Below are positions 1 through 13,836 of a DNA stretch of 64,000 nt, piece after piece (within the stretch, counting starts at the first letter, position 1; every line of letters begins with the position of its first letter). This stretch comes from Centroberyx gerrardi. Taxonomy: Eukaryota; Chordata; Actinopteri; Beryciformes; Berycidae. The position numbers and the translations under genes were made by a program. The stretch lies in assembly GCF_048128805.1 (NCBI RefSeq), contig NC_136002.1, positions 25,750,602 to 25,814,601 of the forward strand. Direction: 5' to 3'. The notes beneath the pieces were generated by a model. That model did no database searches and had not been told where the DNA came from. It was given only the letters and a program-made list of their open reading frames with translations.

Positions 1-1687
1 TGGTTGCAGACTTGGGCCCTGAATCCCCTGCAGAACCTTTGATAGGGAAACCACAGCAGTGTTTTGGGGGGGATGGGCATGTGCCTAAGCAGAGGTCTAG
101 TGTGGACTTTTATTGAGACAAAACACTAACCAGAAGCACGGGGAGACCATTTCCCCTAGATTGCTGTGCGTTTTGAGGAAATATGAGCTTTGGTTTGCTC
201 AGTGTTATTTATAATGGCGGTGAAAAAGATCTGGATGAGGCGAAGTTCAGAAGATAAATGCCCACTCACCTGCTTTTAAATCTTTGTGTCGAGGTTTGTG
301 TAAAATATGAATGCCATGCAGCACTTCACACACTTTGTGGAAATAGAGTCGGTAGACCTGAGTTCAGTTCATGAGCATGTGTTCAGTTCATGTTTGTGTT
401 TTTGTGTGTGTGTGTATGTGTGTGTGTGTCTACATAGGCAGACCTGCATAGTGTGTGATCTTCTCCAAAGGATATTAGAAATTGGGTGCACAGGTGGTTT
501 TCATTTGGTTGGATATCACTCTAGGAGTAACAGCTCTTTGTCAACTTCTGGTTAATCATGATGTAAAAGCACTTTTACAGTTTTCTGTTTAATGTTACTA
601 CTACTTCCTGACTCCGAAAATTGCGCCAATAAATCTTTCATGTAAAGAAAAAAAACACAAAAATCATGGTGATGCCCTATAGTGGACACTGAAAGCGATG
701 CCTGCAGATTATTCATATTTTTAAACTCCAGAATGGGAAGTGTTCAAACACCTTGGATAGATAATACAGTGGTATCTAGTGATAAAATACAGTTAGAGTG
801 ATGATCGTCTATTCTCTATTCTCATCTCAAGAGTTGTGCTGAGGGCCACGGAAGTGTTTAACCTAAAAATAGATCAAGTAGATTAACAGTCTATAATAAA
901 CCCTGGGTAAATGTTTGGTTTGCTTTACCCCGGCAAATTCAATATGTGTCTTTCATTTTGCCTGCAGAGGCATTAAAATACATGAAAGGGACTGATATAT
1001 ATATATATATATTTATTTGAAAGATCCTCCTTGGTTCCAAGAGCCTGTGGAAGTGATCTTACCGTCACTCTGCTCTTGTCGGGTCAAAGCTCTCTGTGAC
1101 GCCAGACTGATAACTTTATTATTTTCTGTCTCCACCACCATGAGATACCAGAGAAGAGGAAATAGTTGTTTTCTTTGGTCTCATGACGGCTCACTCAACA
1201 ACCAGCTTAACTTCAAAGGCTTTAGATTGTGCTATTACATGCCATTATCAAACTTGTCTTGTTTGGACAAGATATAAAATGTTGTATAAATAAACACTTA
1301 AGATATCACAGTTTGTCTGTTCATCAGAGACCCTGATAGGCAGCTCATTAGTTAGCTTATATCTGCAATCATTCAACGTTTGCAGCCACTCCTAATGGCA
1401 ATATATTGCATCATGGAGAATTTTTGAATTCCTAAATTTGTTATCACCACTCCTGGATTTGTTTCTGCCTGCCTTGGTAACATAATGGCATATTAACTGA
1501 GTTCTCAGACTCCACATAGCAATGAGAAGACTGAAGGCAGAGATAGTATTTTCACAGTCAATCAAAATAGAAGGTCCAGCACAGCGCAGTGTTTGCAAAA
1601 TCTCACCCAGGAGGCACTGTATAATTCTAGGAGAATCTGTGCAGACAGAGTAAATAAGTAACACTCTTCCCTTCCTCAACAACTAGC
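1..1687. other. Intergenic, no gene recognised
   Basis: AT-rich sequence with a GT microsatellite at about 399-430 and an AT run at about 995-1012. Short ORFs here have no protein character. Confidence 0.5.
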
Positions 1688-1740
1688 GCTGAGGGGCCCT
1701 TGAGCAAAGCACTTCACCCCCGATTGCTCAACTTGTGTGT
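1688..1740 (+). mobile_element. Short retroposon core fragment
   Basis: GGGGCCCTTGAGCAAAGCAC followed by TTCACCCCCGATTGCTC matches the conserved core shared by fish SINEs and LINE tails. Only this core is recognisable. Confidence 0.35.
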
Positions 1741-1983
1741 GGCCAGCAGCAGAAGACTGCATGAATCTGAAGCAGGGCATTGCTGAGAAAGACGCTGCAT
1801 GCTCTGCAAACCTTTTTGTGGACAAAAAGTTTTTTATAAAATCTGACTAACCACAACAATGTTACTCTGAGGACAAAGCCAGTAAACTGCCTGGCACTCC
1901 TTTGCTTTTCTCCGACACATTTTGTTTTCATTGAGCAAAACTGTCCATCTACTGAGCATTAAAGGAAAAATCCACCTCAAAAC

Positions 1984-2125
1984 ACTTTAACATGGGGCGT
2001 CCTGGGGGCTCAGTGGTCTAAGGCGCATACCGCATAAACCATCCATCCTAAAACTGCAATCTCTACTTTGAACTATGTAATAAAGGTGAAAATGCCAGAA
2101 AAAAAAAAAAAAAAAAACTTTAACA
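1984..2125 (+). mobile_element. tRNA-derived SINE with 9-bp target duplication
   Basis: The copy (1993-2116) begins GGGGCGTCCTGGGGGCTCAG with an A-box (CTCAGTGGTCTAAGG), ends with TAATAAAGGTGAAAATGCC and a poly(A) run, and is flanked by ACTTTAACA at 1984-1992 and 2117-2125. The middle, including the B-box, is shortened. It shares head and tail with the copy at 9370. Confidence 0.78.
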
Positions 2126-3118
2126 CTGCAATTTTGGGCCCATTTTTTAGTTTGGTAGTGTATTTTTCTTAATTCCTGCAGAAAAATGGTCAAACAGAGA
2201 CAACATGATGTCACCTCAAGATATTTTCAACAGACATTTCTATCAAACTATCAGGTCACTACTATGATGAAACGATATTGTATGACCGCTTGTGAAGGAT
2301 TGTGGTCAAAACAGAGACTTTCCAAGCGAAGGTCATTTGCAGTCTGCTGTAAAATCACCAAATCCTGTGTACAACTAATTCATCAAGCATTAGCATTAGT
2401 TTGGGTTAAGGTTCTGCTTGATTAGAGTCCAGGAATTTACTGGGACATCTATGTTGAATAATTGTATTTTAAACCTATGGGCTTATCTATAGTTAAAAGT
2501 GGTACATAGTGTTTCTAATTGTCTCTATTATCCTGGTGCTTGACCTTGAACACAAGAGGCTGAACAGCTGAAGTTAATGTGAGTTTAACTACATATAAAG
2601 TTGTTAACAACCGTTTCAGCAGCAGTGGAGAAATGATAGAATTGAGGGGAAAAAATTAATAAGACTGGAATTTTCCCTTAAGCCCTGTAGCAAAGAGCCT
2701 ACTTGTAAGCAGAGGAGAGGAACTGACCTCTATTAGAAAGATGTTACACCTGCCAAGCATGAGAATAATTCCAGCTATCAGTAAGAAGGGATTTTTCTTG
2801 CTAGGAGATACAGCTAGAGTGTGATTTACTAAGAGACATTAAAATTATGGCTGCTTTTGCTGTTTAAAGGTGAACTTAAATAGATTCATCTCTGCAAGCT
2901 TAAGTAGATTCATAACGACAGAAAACATCCTTTTCTGTATCAGAGGTTAGTATCATTAACATTCTTTATCTTCTAAATTCCAGTGTTTCTTAAGGTAGTG
3001 CCTTTATCACCATACTATCATACTTTGCCACTATACTACTGGCAAAGTCTAAATAATCACACCAGTTTTATCTGTATAGGTATAGACCAAGTTTAGAGAG
3101 TTAAGGCAGAATAAGCAT

Positions 3119-3340
3119 TCAATCAGACAGGATTTATTTATTTATTTATTTGTAAGGGATCGTGTACAATATGAAACATAAATGCTGCCATTTGATGTAT
3201 TTTACGAGATTTAGCTTAAACTAATCTGCAATCCCTTGGCAGGTTACAATTAAATACATACATATGTCACACACTCCACATTAACAAAGACAATACAGAT
3301 TAACAATATAAATACAAGTTGATAATTTACAATACACATC
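3119..3340. repeat. (TTTA)n stretch with LINE-tail-like AT-rich sequence
   Basis: A TTTA run (about 3133-3151) is followed by AT-rich text including GTAAGGGATCGTGTACAATA. It resembles the 3' end of a LINE in minus orientation. No ORF and no clear boundaries. Confidence 0.3.
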
Positions 3341-6300
3341 AGTTAATATCAGTTCTGCCTCTGCCCCTTGTCTTGGCTAATAACAGTGAGACCCACCACA
3401 GCAAAACCCAATCTTTTGGCCTGTCCAGTATGAATGCTCTCTAATTAATTGACTATCAGTCAAAAGGTCCAACATGTCTTTCTCCTGCATGACAAAATTC
3501 CTCTGACATTGTAGGGAGTCCAGCTAATTCTGATGGAGATCACTTTTATTCTCCTGGAATGCATTATGTTGGTGAGGAATGGAATGCTCAGCATTGAAAG
3601 GGTGGCTCTGGAATCCAAACCAAAACAATTAAATTGTTCAAGCAAATGTTTCTCTGAGGGAAGGAAAAAAAACTAGGGAGAATAAAGCCACTAATCCCAT
3701 TACTCCACACTTCACAATGCTGTCACTTCAGAAAGTTTAGAAAGTGTTGACTCTACTTGGTCCATCGTTTTGAAACACACCATGGCAATAAGCCTTGGCA
3801 CAGAAATGAACAATCACTATCAGGGCTTAAGGGTCAGCAAAGAGCAACTTGAGTGAATTCCTCACTCTCTTCACCAAGGCAGCCTCACTGAACTCTATTT
3901 TACAACTTCATGTCCTGGCCACACTGGCAGATCACAGCCGGTATGCCTAACAGGGGAACTTGTTCAGAGCATCACCCAGATGGAGGGACAGGATGCACTG
4001 AAATAATATATACATCCATGGAAACTATTTTTATCTGCCATGAGTCAGCTACTGTGATGATTTTCTTTGGCTGATGTGAAGTTTTCGGTGTGTTCCACAG
4101 GAAGAATCAGTCAAAATGACCCACACCCTCCTACCAATAATAAATTATATTGCTTTATTTATGGCGTTGGGACCAAATAGACCTACTTTAATCATCTCAA
4201 ACATCAACAAATAGACAAGTGATAATCAATTTTGAAAAAGTGCATAAACATTTGCAGCAGTTGTTTAACTCTGTGGTCCGGCCTGTGCTACAAGCTTAAT
4301 TTGATATCAAAATCTGTATATAATGGGAGAAAAACAGAATGGTAAATAAATGCCTGGTTAACCTCCTTAAATCAGGCCCATATGGTGATGCAATACAACA
4401 ATACCGCCTACATTCAGCACATGCCTGCGGTGGCCTCAAGAAGTGTCAATCTCATTACGCTCCACAGGAACTAACGGTTGCCGTGGTTGCTTTGAGCAAT
4501 GCCATTACACTCATGGTCCATGTACTGATTTTTTTGTCAAAGTTATCAGTAGGCTTGTATTTTTATTGTGATTATGCAGCCGATAAAGTACATAACGTGC
4601 AAGGAATGATGTTTTGCCAACTCTTTGGATCTAGGAGGGAGGCATCAGGCCTTGAGGCGGCCAGCTTTACCAACAAATTGTCCAAGGGTCACATGATCCA
4701 TATGGTCATGCTCATGAGCATACATTTACATAACAAGAAACAGGATTGAATAGTTAGAACTGGTAAACAGTTCCTCATGGAGCAGATGCGGAGACAAAAC
4801 AGTTTTCTGAATCCCTTGCATCACCCAATCCAAAAAAGGAAATTTACCAGAACTGAGGGTTTACACTGATAATTTCAATCTATTTAAAAAACAAAACAAA
4901 AAAAAAACGTATTAATTAAAGAAATTAAATGAACTATCATGTCAACATCATTGTGTAAGTTGTAGATGACCTTATTGTTTTGCAGGGCTGCAATCCAAAA
5001 AAACATGGTTGCCTAGTTGCAGAGTTTTGGACAATCTGTGATTGGTCCATTCCAGCCTCCCTTTGAATCCAGAGGGGGTAAATTTATTCTCCCAAAGGCC
5101 TTTGAAGTTTTCCTCTTTCATTCCCGGAATTCTGAGTGTGTATGAAATGAAATTGTTCTCTCCACACATTGTAAACAACGTGCTATGATGCTCTACTGGA
5201 GCAATTATCCAGTAGAGGCTGACAGCATACACAGAGCAAACACAAGTCTACAATTGTTGTGAAGTTTTAATTTAGTAAAAATTTAGTTGTTGTGTGTGTA
5301 AAACATGTTGAGTGCTGGATATGAAATAATAACCAAAGTACCCGTCCCACAAGCCACCGGTGTTCAATTCCTTGTTTTCTGCTGTCTGACGACAGCAGGA
5401 GAGAGACAGATGATGCTCAGATGAGTTCAAACAAACTGCTGCAAACTGTCTGGGAAGGAAGGAAGTACTTTACCCCTGTGGAAAGCAGGAAGACATGCTG
5501 GATCCGTTGTCCCTAACTCCTCTAATTCACTAAATGGAAGAACTATAGCATCACCACACCTTAAGGCAAGACAGCATCGACCTAGAGTTGTTTTCTACTA
5601 TACAAATACGCTTTTTTGTTCATTTTTAAGTTTGTTTCTCAATGTCTTCTCCTGGAGAGTGGTGTCATGTTGCACCATGGGATGACGCCATCACATCAAC
5701 TGATAAAAGGGTCATAGAAATAGCAAGTAGTTTCTATTTCTAAGTTTGTTTACTTGCGTACGAGTTGATTTACACTTGAAACAATGTCACTAAAGCTAAC
5801 AAGTGTTTTGTTTTGGCAAGGCTTGTTAATGAAATCAAAGATTCTTTTTGAAGAAATGAAAGTGGTGGCATTATTCAAACCACAACTCATAAAAGCTGAA
5901 GCTCAACAACACCCACCACTGAGTGCACAATAGCTTTATGGAAATCAACAATCTGTGTGAAATTCACAATGATTGAGTTCCACCACATGGAGAGATGGAG
6001 AGATTCTTTTACAGACAGCTTTTCTCTAACTGTACTGATGAGATAATGAAGAATAAAACTGAAATAAAGACTATTTCGCCATCATCCAATTTAGTGTTCC
6101 CTTTAATGATGCATGGAGAGAAGTGCACAGCAGAAGTACTGATACAGTTCTCTGAAGGGAGTTACTTTAACAAAGCTTATATGGACCAGGCCACACAAGG
6201 CCAAACATTTCCTAGACAAAGTGTCTCCTATCATTATCGTGATGTTATGGATTGCTACCAAACCCACAGAGTTTTGTGGAAATCAATGACAATCATGCTG

Positions 6301-8130
6301 ATCATTCTTTGTAATGACTGTGCCTCTTTTGTGCCTGTGCAATTGAATATAAAGTGTGTATCAAGCAGAGATTGGATCCCTTTCCAAGAACTGTGTGGAT
6401 CCTGGCCTCCAAAGACTCTCCACCAGGTGCAGAGCTGAAGAAGGAAGCGCCTTTGTCATCATCATTCAACTACGACAAGAAAACTCACCGGGAATATGGG
6501 ATGAGAGGTCAAGTGTATCTGGCCGTTTTTCTGAGGAAGTGTGCGCTGGAAATACATGTCTTCTTGGATAATTAAGTAAAGGCCATCCCTCAGCAGCTCC
6601 CAGTTGTGACGATGGAAAGGAAGGGAATCTGTTCAAAACCTCTCAGTTTGAAGAGCTATATTTACCCTCAGGGTTTTCTAAACTCACAGCAGCCTGCTAG
6701 AGTCAACATCCTACGCTACGGCCCGATACACCTGCGTCTGCTCATCCTGTGACTGTCATAAATTTGCCGCAATTCAAATTTCTCAAGTCTCAAATGTGCG
6801 TATGTTCACTGTTTTTTATTTGTGTTAAGTACAAACCACATGAGCATCAATCATGCATGAGATCGACCTACGATAAAAATCTGTTTTTTACATCAGAGAA
6901 AGAGCACTGATTATTCCCACATCTTAATTTTTCCTTGATTTAATAGGTATGCAGTTTGTTTTTGTGAAATCCCAAACTTTGCATGGAAAGATCTGTGCTG
7001 TATTTACAAAAAAACTTTTAAATGTGACAGGTGAAAGCCCCAAAACACATGATGAAATAGATTCATCTCCACAAGAATGCAGCTTAAAACTGCAACAGCC
7101 ATTTCGCATAGCATATGGCAAGCTGTGTATGGGCAATATCATGTTGTTATCATGCCTTATCCCCAAAGGAGTCTAACCAAAACACGACTCAGATTACCTC
7201 TCATAATAAATCACAGCAATGGCCTCTTGTTTTACTCCGGCTAAGGGCATTGCAAAAGCAAACATCCAGCAAAATGAAGAACCAACTGGAAATATTTGCT
7301 ATGTGATATGAAAAAGGCACTTGGATGGCTTCTTCTCTGGCACTTACAAGCTCTGAATGGTTAACATTTATGTTCAATAAATCCTAGAAAAATAAATTAG
7401 TCTCTTTGGGCCTCTCTTGTATATGGTCTTGGGATGTAGTCTTCCAATGTTAAAGCCTTCCATTTTGCATTAGCCAGGTTCAGCTGCAGAATATAAGAGT
7501 CATAGCATCTGAGCTCAGTTGATATTTATACTGTGAGAATCTCAGGAATACAGTGACATCAAAAGGCAACAGCAGACAGCTCTGGCAAAATACATTCATT
7601 ATCTGAAGCCTGGACAGGTGGTCAGTCATACTCTCTGACCTTAAATAACCCAAGTGGAACCTGCATTATATTGCTGTAGCATGCAACACAGTCTATAGTG
7701 TAAAATAAACCCATCTTGGGAAACATGATAGATGATTGTCAGGAGTTTAGGAACGAAGCAAAATAGTAAAGCCATAGCACACTCAAGAAGAGAGATGGGG
7801 TATAGAGGTGATGGGGAATAAATCTAATAAATACATGGCCCATGGGAAGATCTCACATCAGCATGTAATGTTTCAGTATTAGTCATGCACAGATGTGCAT
7901 GGAGAGAGCTGTTATGATACTGTCAAAGCCATATGTGCTTTGGTCTGCACAAACACTATAATCAGTAGCACTCTATAAACTGGCCGCTGAGCCCATGACT
8001 AAAAATACACGGGCAAGGTTTTAGATCAGAAATTACAGATAAATATATAATCATTTTAATGGTGAGAGAAATCATTTTATAACCTCAGATATAGTAAATA
8101 ACCACATCCCTTATTTGCCCTTTGATGATT

Positions 8131-8162
8131 CGGCTGAGGTTTTGAACCCAAATCCTCAGCCG
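8131..8162. repeat. 9-bp GC-rich hairpin
   Basis: CGGCTGAGG (8131-8139) and CCTCAGCCG (8154-8162) pair around a 14-nt loop in otherwise unremarkable sequence. Confidence 0.5.
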
Positions 8163-8403
8163 GAGGCAGAGGAAGTCATTTTATTCTATGACTCATCAAT
8201 TCAGGAACCTAGAGCCAACGCCTGCAGCCAAGTAATTAACAAATGGTGAGGCTGTCATAAAAGAGATAAAGTAGTCGTAAGATCAAAGTAGTGTGGGAGA
8301 AGCTCAAGACTGGAGACAGGCAGCTTATGGCTTCTGCATGTCAACAAGGTCATAGACCAGTTACCAATGCAGAATCAGTGTTTCTACGGCTGAAAACCTT
8401 TCA

Positions 8404-9100
8404 GAAGAATCTTTTAAACCAGACTGAAATCAAAGCCTGAGAAGCAAAACTATTGAAAAGACAGTCAGCAACTTTGCTCTACATGTATGTTTACCAGGTT
8501 TCACGTTCCATTCTCAAGTCATCTATGGAACAATAACAATCAAAAACGGAGGACAAACAAAGTGCACTCCACCCTCTATGGCAAAGGACTGGTCATTACT
8601 GGCTTAGAGGAAACATTGAATAAGACCCCAAGACACCTCCACTTGGTTCAGCTGCTCACTCCACATCTGAGTGTGACAGGACAGTTTTCCAGGAGAGAAC
8701 CATTTGGAGGTGGTGACCCTCATCCCAACTGCATCACACTCAGCAGTCAGTCGCTCCAGTGCACATCAGAGATCACTGTCCAATGATGCCAGAAGGACGA
8801 CACATTGTCAAACAGCAGAGACTCTAATCTGATCAAACTGGACACTCTGCAGGCCTCCCACCTTGAGATCCTATCCATCAATATCACAAACAGGAGGGGG
8901 GACAAGGTGTATCCTTGTCGGAGATCAGCGGCCACCTTGAGCGATGCTAAGAATGTGAACACAGCTCAATCTGAGTGTATAAGAGTATAAGAGTAGAGTA
9001 TAACAGTGTATGAGGTGTTTCATTGACTGAAAATTGTGAAATCCAAAAAATCTTTTAATTCAGGCTGAAATCAAACCCTGAAAACTCAACAATTTTGCAA
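8404..9100 (-). mobile_element. Decayed non-LTR retrotransposon fragment flanked by similar 50-bp repeats
   Basis: The minus strand near 8960-8850 encodes a reverse-transcriptase scrap, ADLRQGYTLSPLLFVILMD, followed by RISRW, with the family's LRQG..LSPLLF motif. Downstream text is frameshifted. Related strings, AATCTTTTAAACCAGACTGA (8409) and AATCTTTTAATTCAGGCTGA (9049), each continuing AATCAAA.CCTGA, flank the fragment. Confidence 0.6.
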
Positions 9101-9369
9101 TAATAAATGAGGAAATAACCTTTTTGGGGGAAATGGCCTGTATACTATTTTCACTTGTCACTTGTGACAATCAAGTAAGAATAAAGTCCAGACGTGTTAC
9201 AGCAATTGCCTAACAAGCTCAGTGGGTTTCCACATAATTCATTCTTGACATGCATGTTTGAAGTGAACACTGCAAAGGGCTCTGAGTACAGGAAATAACA
9301 AATAAATAAATACCATTTAATGAACATGTGCACCTCATATGTCTCCATGAAAACCTCCATCCTGACATT

Positions 9370-9530
9370 GGGTGTCCTGGTGGATCAGTGGTCTACGGTG
9401 CATACCATGTAACCGTGATGTTCTGGGTTTGTATCCGGTCTGGGACCTTTGTTATATGTCATTCCTCTCTCTCTCCTCAATCTTTTGTGTCTCCCTTCAC
9501 TATAGACTCTCTAATAAAGACAAAAATGCC
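9370..9530 (+). mobile_element. tRNA-derived SINE (same family as the copy at 1993)
   Basis: The head GGTGTCCTGGTGGATCAGTG contains an A-box, GGGTTTGTATCCGGTC is a decayed B-box, and the tail is CTAATAAAGACAAAAATGCC. It keeps the tRNA-like internal promoter layout better than the 1993 copy, but the 3' poly(A) is lost. Confidence 0.7.
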
Positions 9531-12500
9531 TCTAAACCTCTATCATTAGCTGCATTAGCATTTGTAGTCCCCACCATCATTCAGATGTCTTCTGAGTTAT
9601 CAAAAAAATATCAAATATAAAACATTTTTAAATGCAATAATGTAAAATCACCCCCGGAAAATGGACACAAAACAATACAACAGGATCCATATTGCCAAAG
9701 TTTGTATACAGTATGTGTCAGTTCTTAAACTAGGTTTTCAAAATGAAAGCCAGCAATTGCCATTGATATGAAGGGAAAGAGAAGCCAATATTAGAGTCTG
9801 ACTATGGACTCATATTCATTCAAACCTATATTTATTTCTCGAAGAAATCGTTGAGGGTGGCCCTCATTTACAACAATGTCGAGATTACAATGATAAAAAA
9901 ACAAAATGAGACAAAACAAACAGAAAATGTAAACAAAAAACTGTAGAGAAAATATACCGTAGAGATATGCACGCTAAATAGGGAAACTGTGAAATAAAGG
10001 TAGGATATGGAAGCTGTCCTTTTGACCTGCGAAGTAATTGGAAGGAGCTTAGAAACTTGGGTGTATGTTTATAATGACAATTTACTTTTTTTTTTTTTAT
10101 CATTTAATGACTTCTGACCATGTACTCCAAGTCCATTTTTCATTTGCATAGAAACAAGTAACAACAACTCTAAAGTAATTAAAAAGTTTGGCTCACATTC
10201 CTAGGATTATTTCCTCCATACCCACTGCAAGATAAAGACATTGCTTCATAATCAAAACATTGTGCTCTCACGGAAAAGGGTCTGGGAGATTTATCAATGT
10301 CAAGAGGTACTGCTAAATCACATCTGCGGACCAGTGTTAAAAAACTCTATTAATTATCCTCCTTATCTGCCAGCGGTGGCCCAAAACACAGCGCTGTCTT
10401 AAATCTGGACTGAAAAGTTGGAGTCTAGGACCTCACTGGGTTAATAAGGGCAGGGTTCAACAAAGGCCTTACAATGTTATCTTGTGACAGGTTGCCATTC
10501 CCTCAGATTGAGAGGCTGTATGGGTAGAAGCACGGCTATACGCTCCATATTAAGCCACTTTTGAAGACCACCAGGCAGCCTGAAGACAGACTGATGACGT
10601 AGAGACAGCAACGGCGGTGTAGATGTGGGACTGTGGGTTCAAGAATGCGAGACCATCTAAATTTGAGACGAAAAACAAATGCCTATCTAGGGCATTGTGG
10701 TACCGATGTTATCACGACCCCCCAATCATATAAGACGTCTCTGACTCACCATGCTTATACTACAGGGGAAAACTCGAGGAAGAGATATACAGAAAGTAAA
10801 AGCCAACGTAAACAGAAAACCTCTCTTTGATGTACGGAACAAAACCATTTCATTCATGAGAATGGGGGGAGGAGGGGGTCACGGTGAGGGTACCTCGCTA
10901 AACTTTGCTTCCGATGTCGTGCTCGGTGACCCTGGGCCTGAGATGTTGTTTTAATGGTGTGCAGAGAGAGGGAACAGGCAGAGACAGCAGAGGGAAAGAA
11001 TAACAGGGTGTAATATCCACCAAAGTGTTTTTCTAATCACCACAGGGAGCCTGCAGGAGCGGAAGACTCTCTCCAGACCATCTCAGGTCTGGTATTAACA
11101 TCATATTCAGTGCATTAATATGTCAACTCTGCAGTCACTCTATAGGTATCTTCATGTGTGTGTATCATTTACATTGCCACAGTGGATTCTAATGCATCAA
11201 CACAAGACTGGACAGTGACATAAAAACAACTTTGTGTTTTCATGTTCCATATTTTTGTTGTTCATTGGAGATTTTACTGTGTGGTTGGTACTATCCGTCC
11301 AATGGATTTAGTACTTGATGAAATTATTCATTGGAAGAGTTTCATAAAACAATTTAGTACACAAATACACAATACTTTGATGACAAAACAACAATGAATA
11401 ATGATGATGAAATTAGCTTTGATCCACAACTGCCAGGAACTATAAAGAAATAAAAAAAGACCTCAAGCCCAAAGGTACAAACGCCTAAAACAACTAATAA
11501 CATCTAAAAATGTTGAATACCCTTATGTACAAATACTACAATTACACTAAATACCTTGTATAGTATTAGTTTGAAATGTACAACCCTGCATAGAAACGAC
11601 CTATGTGAATGCCAGCATCCAACCTCAGCAATTTCAGCTGAAGACTAGTGAAGGAAATTAATAGAGATTGTTTCTCGTCACAGGAGGAGCAGAGCCGTCA
11701 TTTACTGGAACAGCTGTCAGTGTCTGACATTCGCAGATTATGGGACATTATGAGGTGGCCTGTTGTAAACACAAAATCACTCGAGCAAACGCCAAATTTA
11801 GGCTGCATATTTATAGAGCTGCAGGATAATTGTTGCCACTCATGTACATTAGGTACAATGCATGAAGAAGACCTGCAACATAGGCTAATCACTGCTGTAT
11901 TATCAGTAGGGTCAGATTAGGTAATATTTAGTGGTTCACACTCACTCATTCGGAAAGACAATATACTTTTTGCTCTGTTTTCCACAAGTATCTTGCAAGA
12001 AGCACTGTTTTCAATCAGCTTGCTGAATAGTGACAACCCACAAGCCAGTGGCATATCCCAAGGCACCGAACCCGATCTGGGTGTAGCACAAACAGTCTAA
12101 ATTTAATAGGACTTCAGAAAGCATCCTAGTTTTCCTTGTGGTGATTCCGAGGAACAGAAACATCTGTACCTTACGTGAGATGATCTCCACATCTGGCCCG
12201 AGTCCTGATGGTTTGAGGGGTGTGGGCACGCACCAACAGCTGCGCCCAACCGCTCCCAGATGTTTCTGATAGGCCAAGTGTCTAGCTGTTAGTTAGGCGT
12301 GGGGTGATCTTTGATCCCCCGGCAGCGTTGGCTGTAGTGTTATCGTGAGGAGGGCCTGAGAAGCACACAGCGGAAGTGTAGCAACCTCACAGAAGGGCCT
12401 GTGGTGTGCCGTGGTGAAAACAGGCATGGTAAAGTGGCTTCAGCTGTGGAAAGGAACTCTTTGGAAACCACCCAGCATCTCTACCGAGACCCAATAGTGC

Positions 12501-13621
12501 TACCGGCATTGTTGCAGAAGAAGTAAACACATAAATATCTAACCTCCTCATTTAAATTTGCTCCAAAAGGAAAAAGAAAAGCATTAAATATGTTTTTATG
12601 TGGAAGAAAGGGAAAATTCAAACCTTGTTATAAAAAGTCTAAATAATACAAAGACATAAAAAGTTAAATGTCAACGTTAATGTATTTAGCAAAATGTTGC
12701 TTTGCTCAATTTCGTCGCTGAAATGCTATTTCAGTCATATATCAGTGCTGAGTAGTGTAGCACATTGTGGCATGGAAAAGACCCACATCATAAATAACCC
12801 TTTTCTTTTCCATTGCCCAAAGGGAAGAAACATGCCCCTCTGCTGACATGATGACTCTACCCAAGCCACATGTGGCTACAGCCTCTCTGCCCTGATGACC
12901 ATCCTGCTCCGACATGCCAGCGCTGAGGCCTGACCAGCCCGTTCCTCTAGCCATCAGAGCTGTGACAGGCTTTGCACACCCGCCATTTTGTTTTGCAGGG
13001 AAGGTATTTTAGGAAGTGGAGCACACCAGGCCAGAACTTCAAAAATAAACCTGGCATTTATGGACCGGAAAAGGCTTTGCATAGCTGTGCCACTCCTGCT
13101 TCCTCTGTAGTCCAGTGGCCAACGCAGCTCGGCCCCACTGCGAGAGCTAAGCACTCCAGTAACAAGTCCTAATGAGGGAGGGAGCCCAGCTGATTGTTCC
13201 CCATGCATGTAATTACACTGCCTACAGGCCCTCTTTCTAACCAGGCTTGAAGACATGAAGTCACTAAACAAACGGGCACTTTTACCAGTCTGGGGCCGAT
13301 AACAGTGTAATGCTCAGTTTCCTAGATATGTCTTACTTTATATTGTAATAAATCAAACACGGTAGAACAATACCAGAGATTTGACATTTGAGTTCTATGT
13401 AATTCTTGCCTTGGTAGGAGTTACCTCAGACCATTTCTTGGCATGTTTTTCCATTATTAAAGATATTTGGTAGCCCTTTTGTTTGATCATTTATGTAGAC
13501 ATACAATATGTCTGAAATGTGTTTAAAATGCCACACTAACCGCGATGATGGAATATTTTCATTTAAACCTTGTCCTACCAGAAAAAAGTTGACTAAAAAC
13601 ACAGTCTAATTTATAGCAACA
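9531..13621. other. Intergenic, no gene recognised
   Basis: A minus-orientation LINE-tail-like segment may lie at about 9825-9890 (GAGGGTGGCCCTCATTTACA). A somewhat GC-richer patch at 12.75-13.25 kb has no recognisable exon. Confidence 0.45.
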
Positions 13622-13836
13622 GCCTGGGTGAGTTGCATGGGAAGGGCGATTTACACACATTCACACACTCACACCTGGGAGCTGCCCTGTACTACCACAG
13701 TGTTGCACTGTTGGCCACTCAGCAGCTCTACTGGAGCAACTGAGTTCAGTGCCTTATTCCACACAGTAGTTGGGTGAAGCATTATTCATACCTTTTGCCA
13801 GTCCAGGGATTCAAACTGGTGACCTGGTGACAGCAT
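13622..13836 (-). mobile_element. SINE/L2-like repeat, minus orientation
   Basis: Read on the minus strand it has a B-box-like ACCAGTTTGAATCCCTGG, then a GGCACTGAACTCAGTTGCTC-type core, then a GTGTGAGTGTGTGAATGTG tail, the order found in fish tRNA-SINEs with LINE-derived tails. Boundaries are approximate. Confidence 0.5.

Larger units (their letters stand above)
2126..8403. other. Intergenic, no gene recognised
   Basis: Apart from the TTTA/LINE-tail-like stretch at 3.1 kb and the 8131 hairpin, I see mostly single-copy-looking AT-rich DNA. Open stretches of 136 and 147 codons at 4339-4749 and 5995-6438 have no recognised domain, no splice context and poor codon character. Confidence 0.5.

Noticed and set aside
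4339..4749. 136-codon open frame
   Set aside because: No domain, no splice or promoter context, AT-rich codon use; treated as chance.
5995..6438. 147-codon open frame
   Set aside because: No recognisable family; flanking DNA has no exon features.
9370..9530. Functional tRNA gene
   Set aside because: A- and B-box-like strings belong to a SINE with a retroposon tail; no cloverleaf closes.
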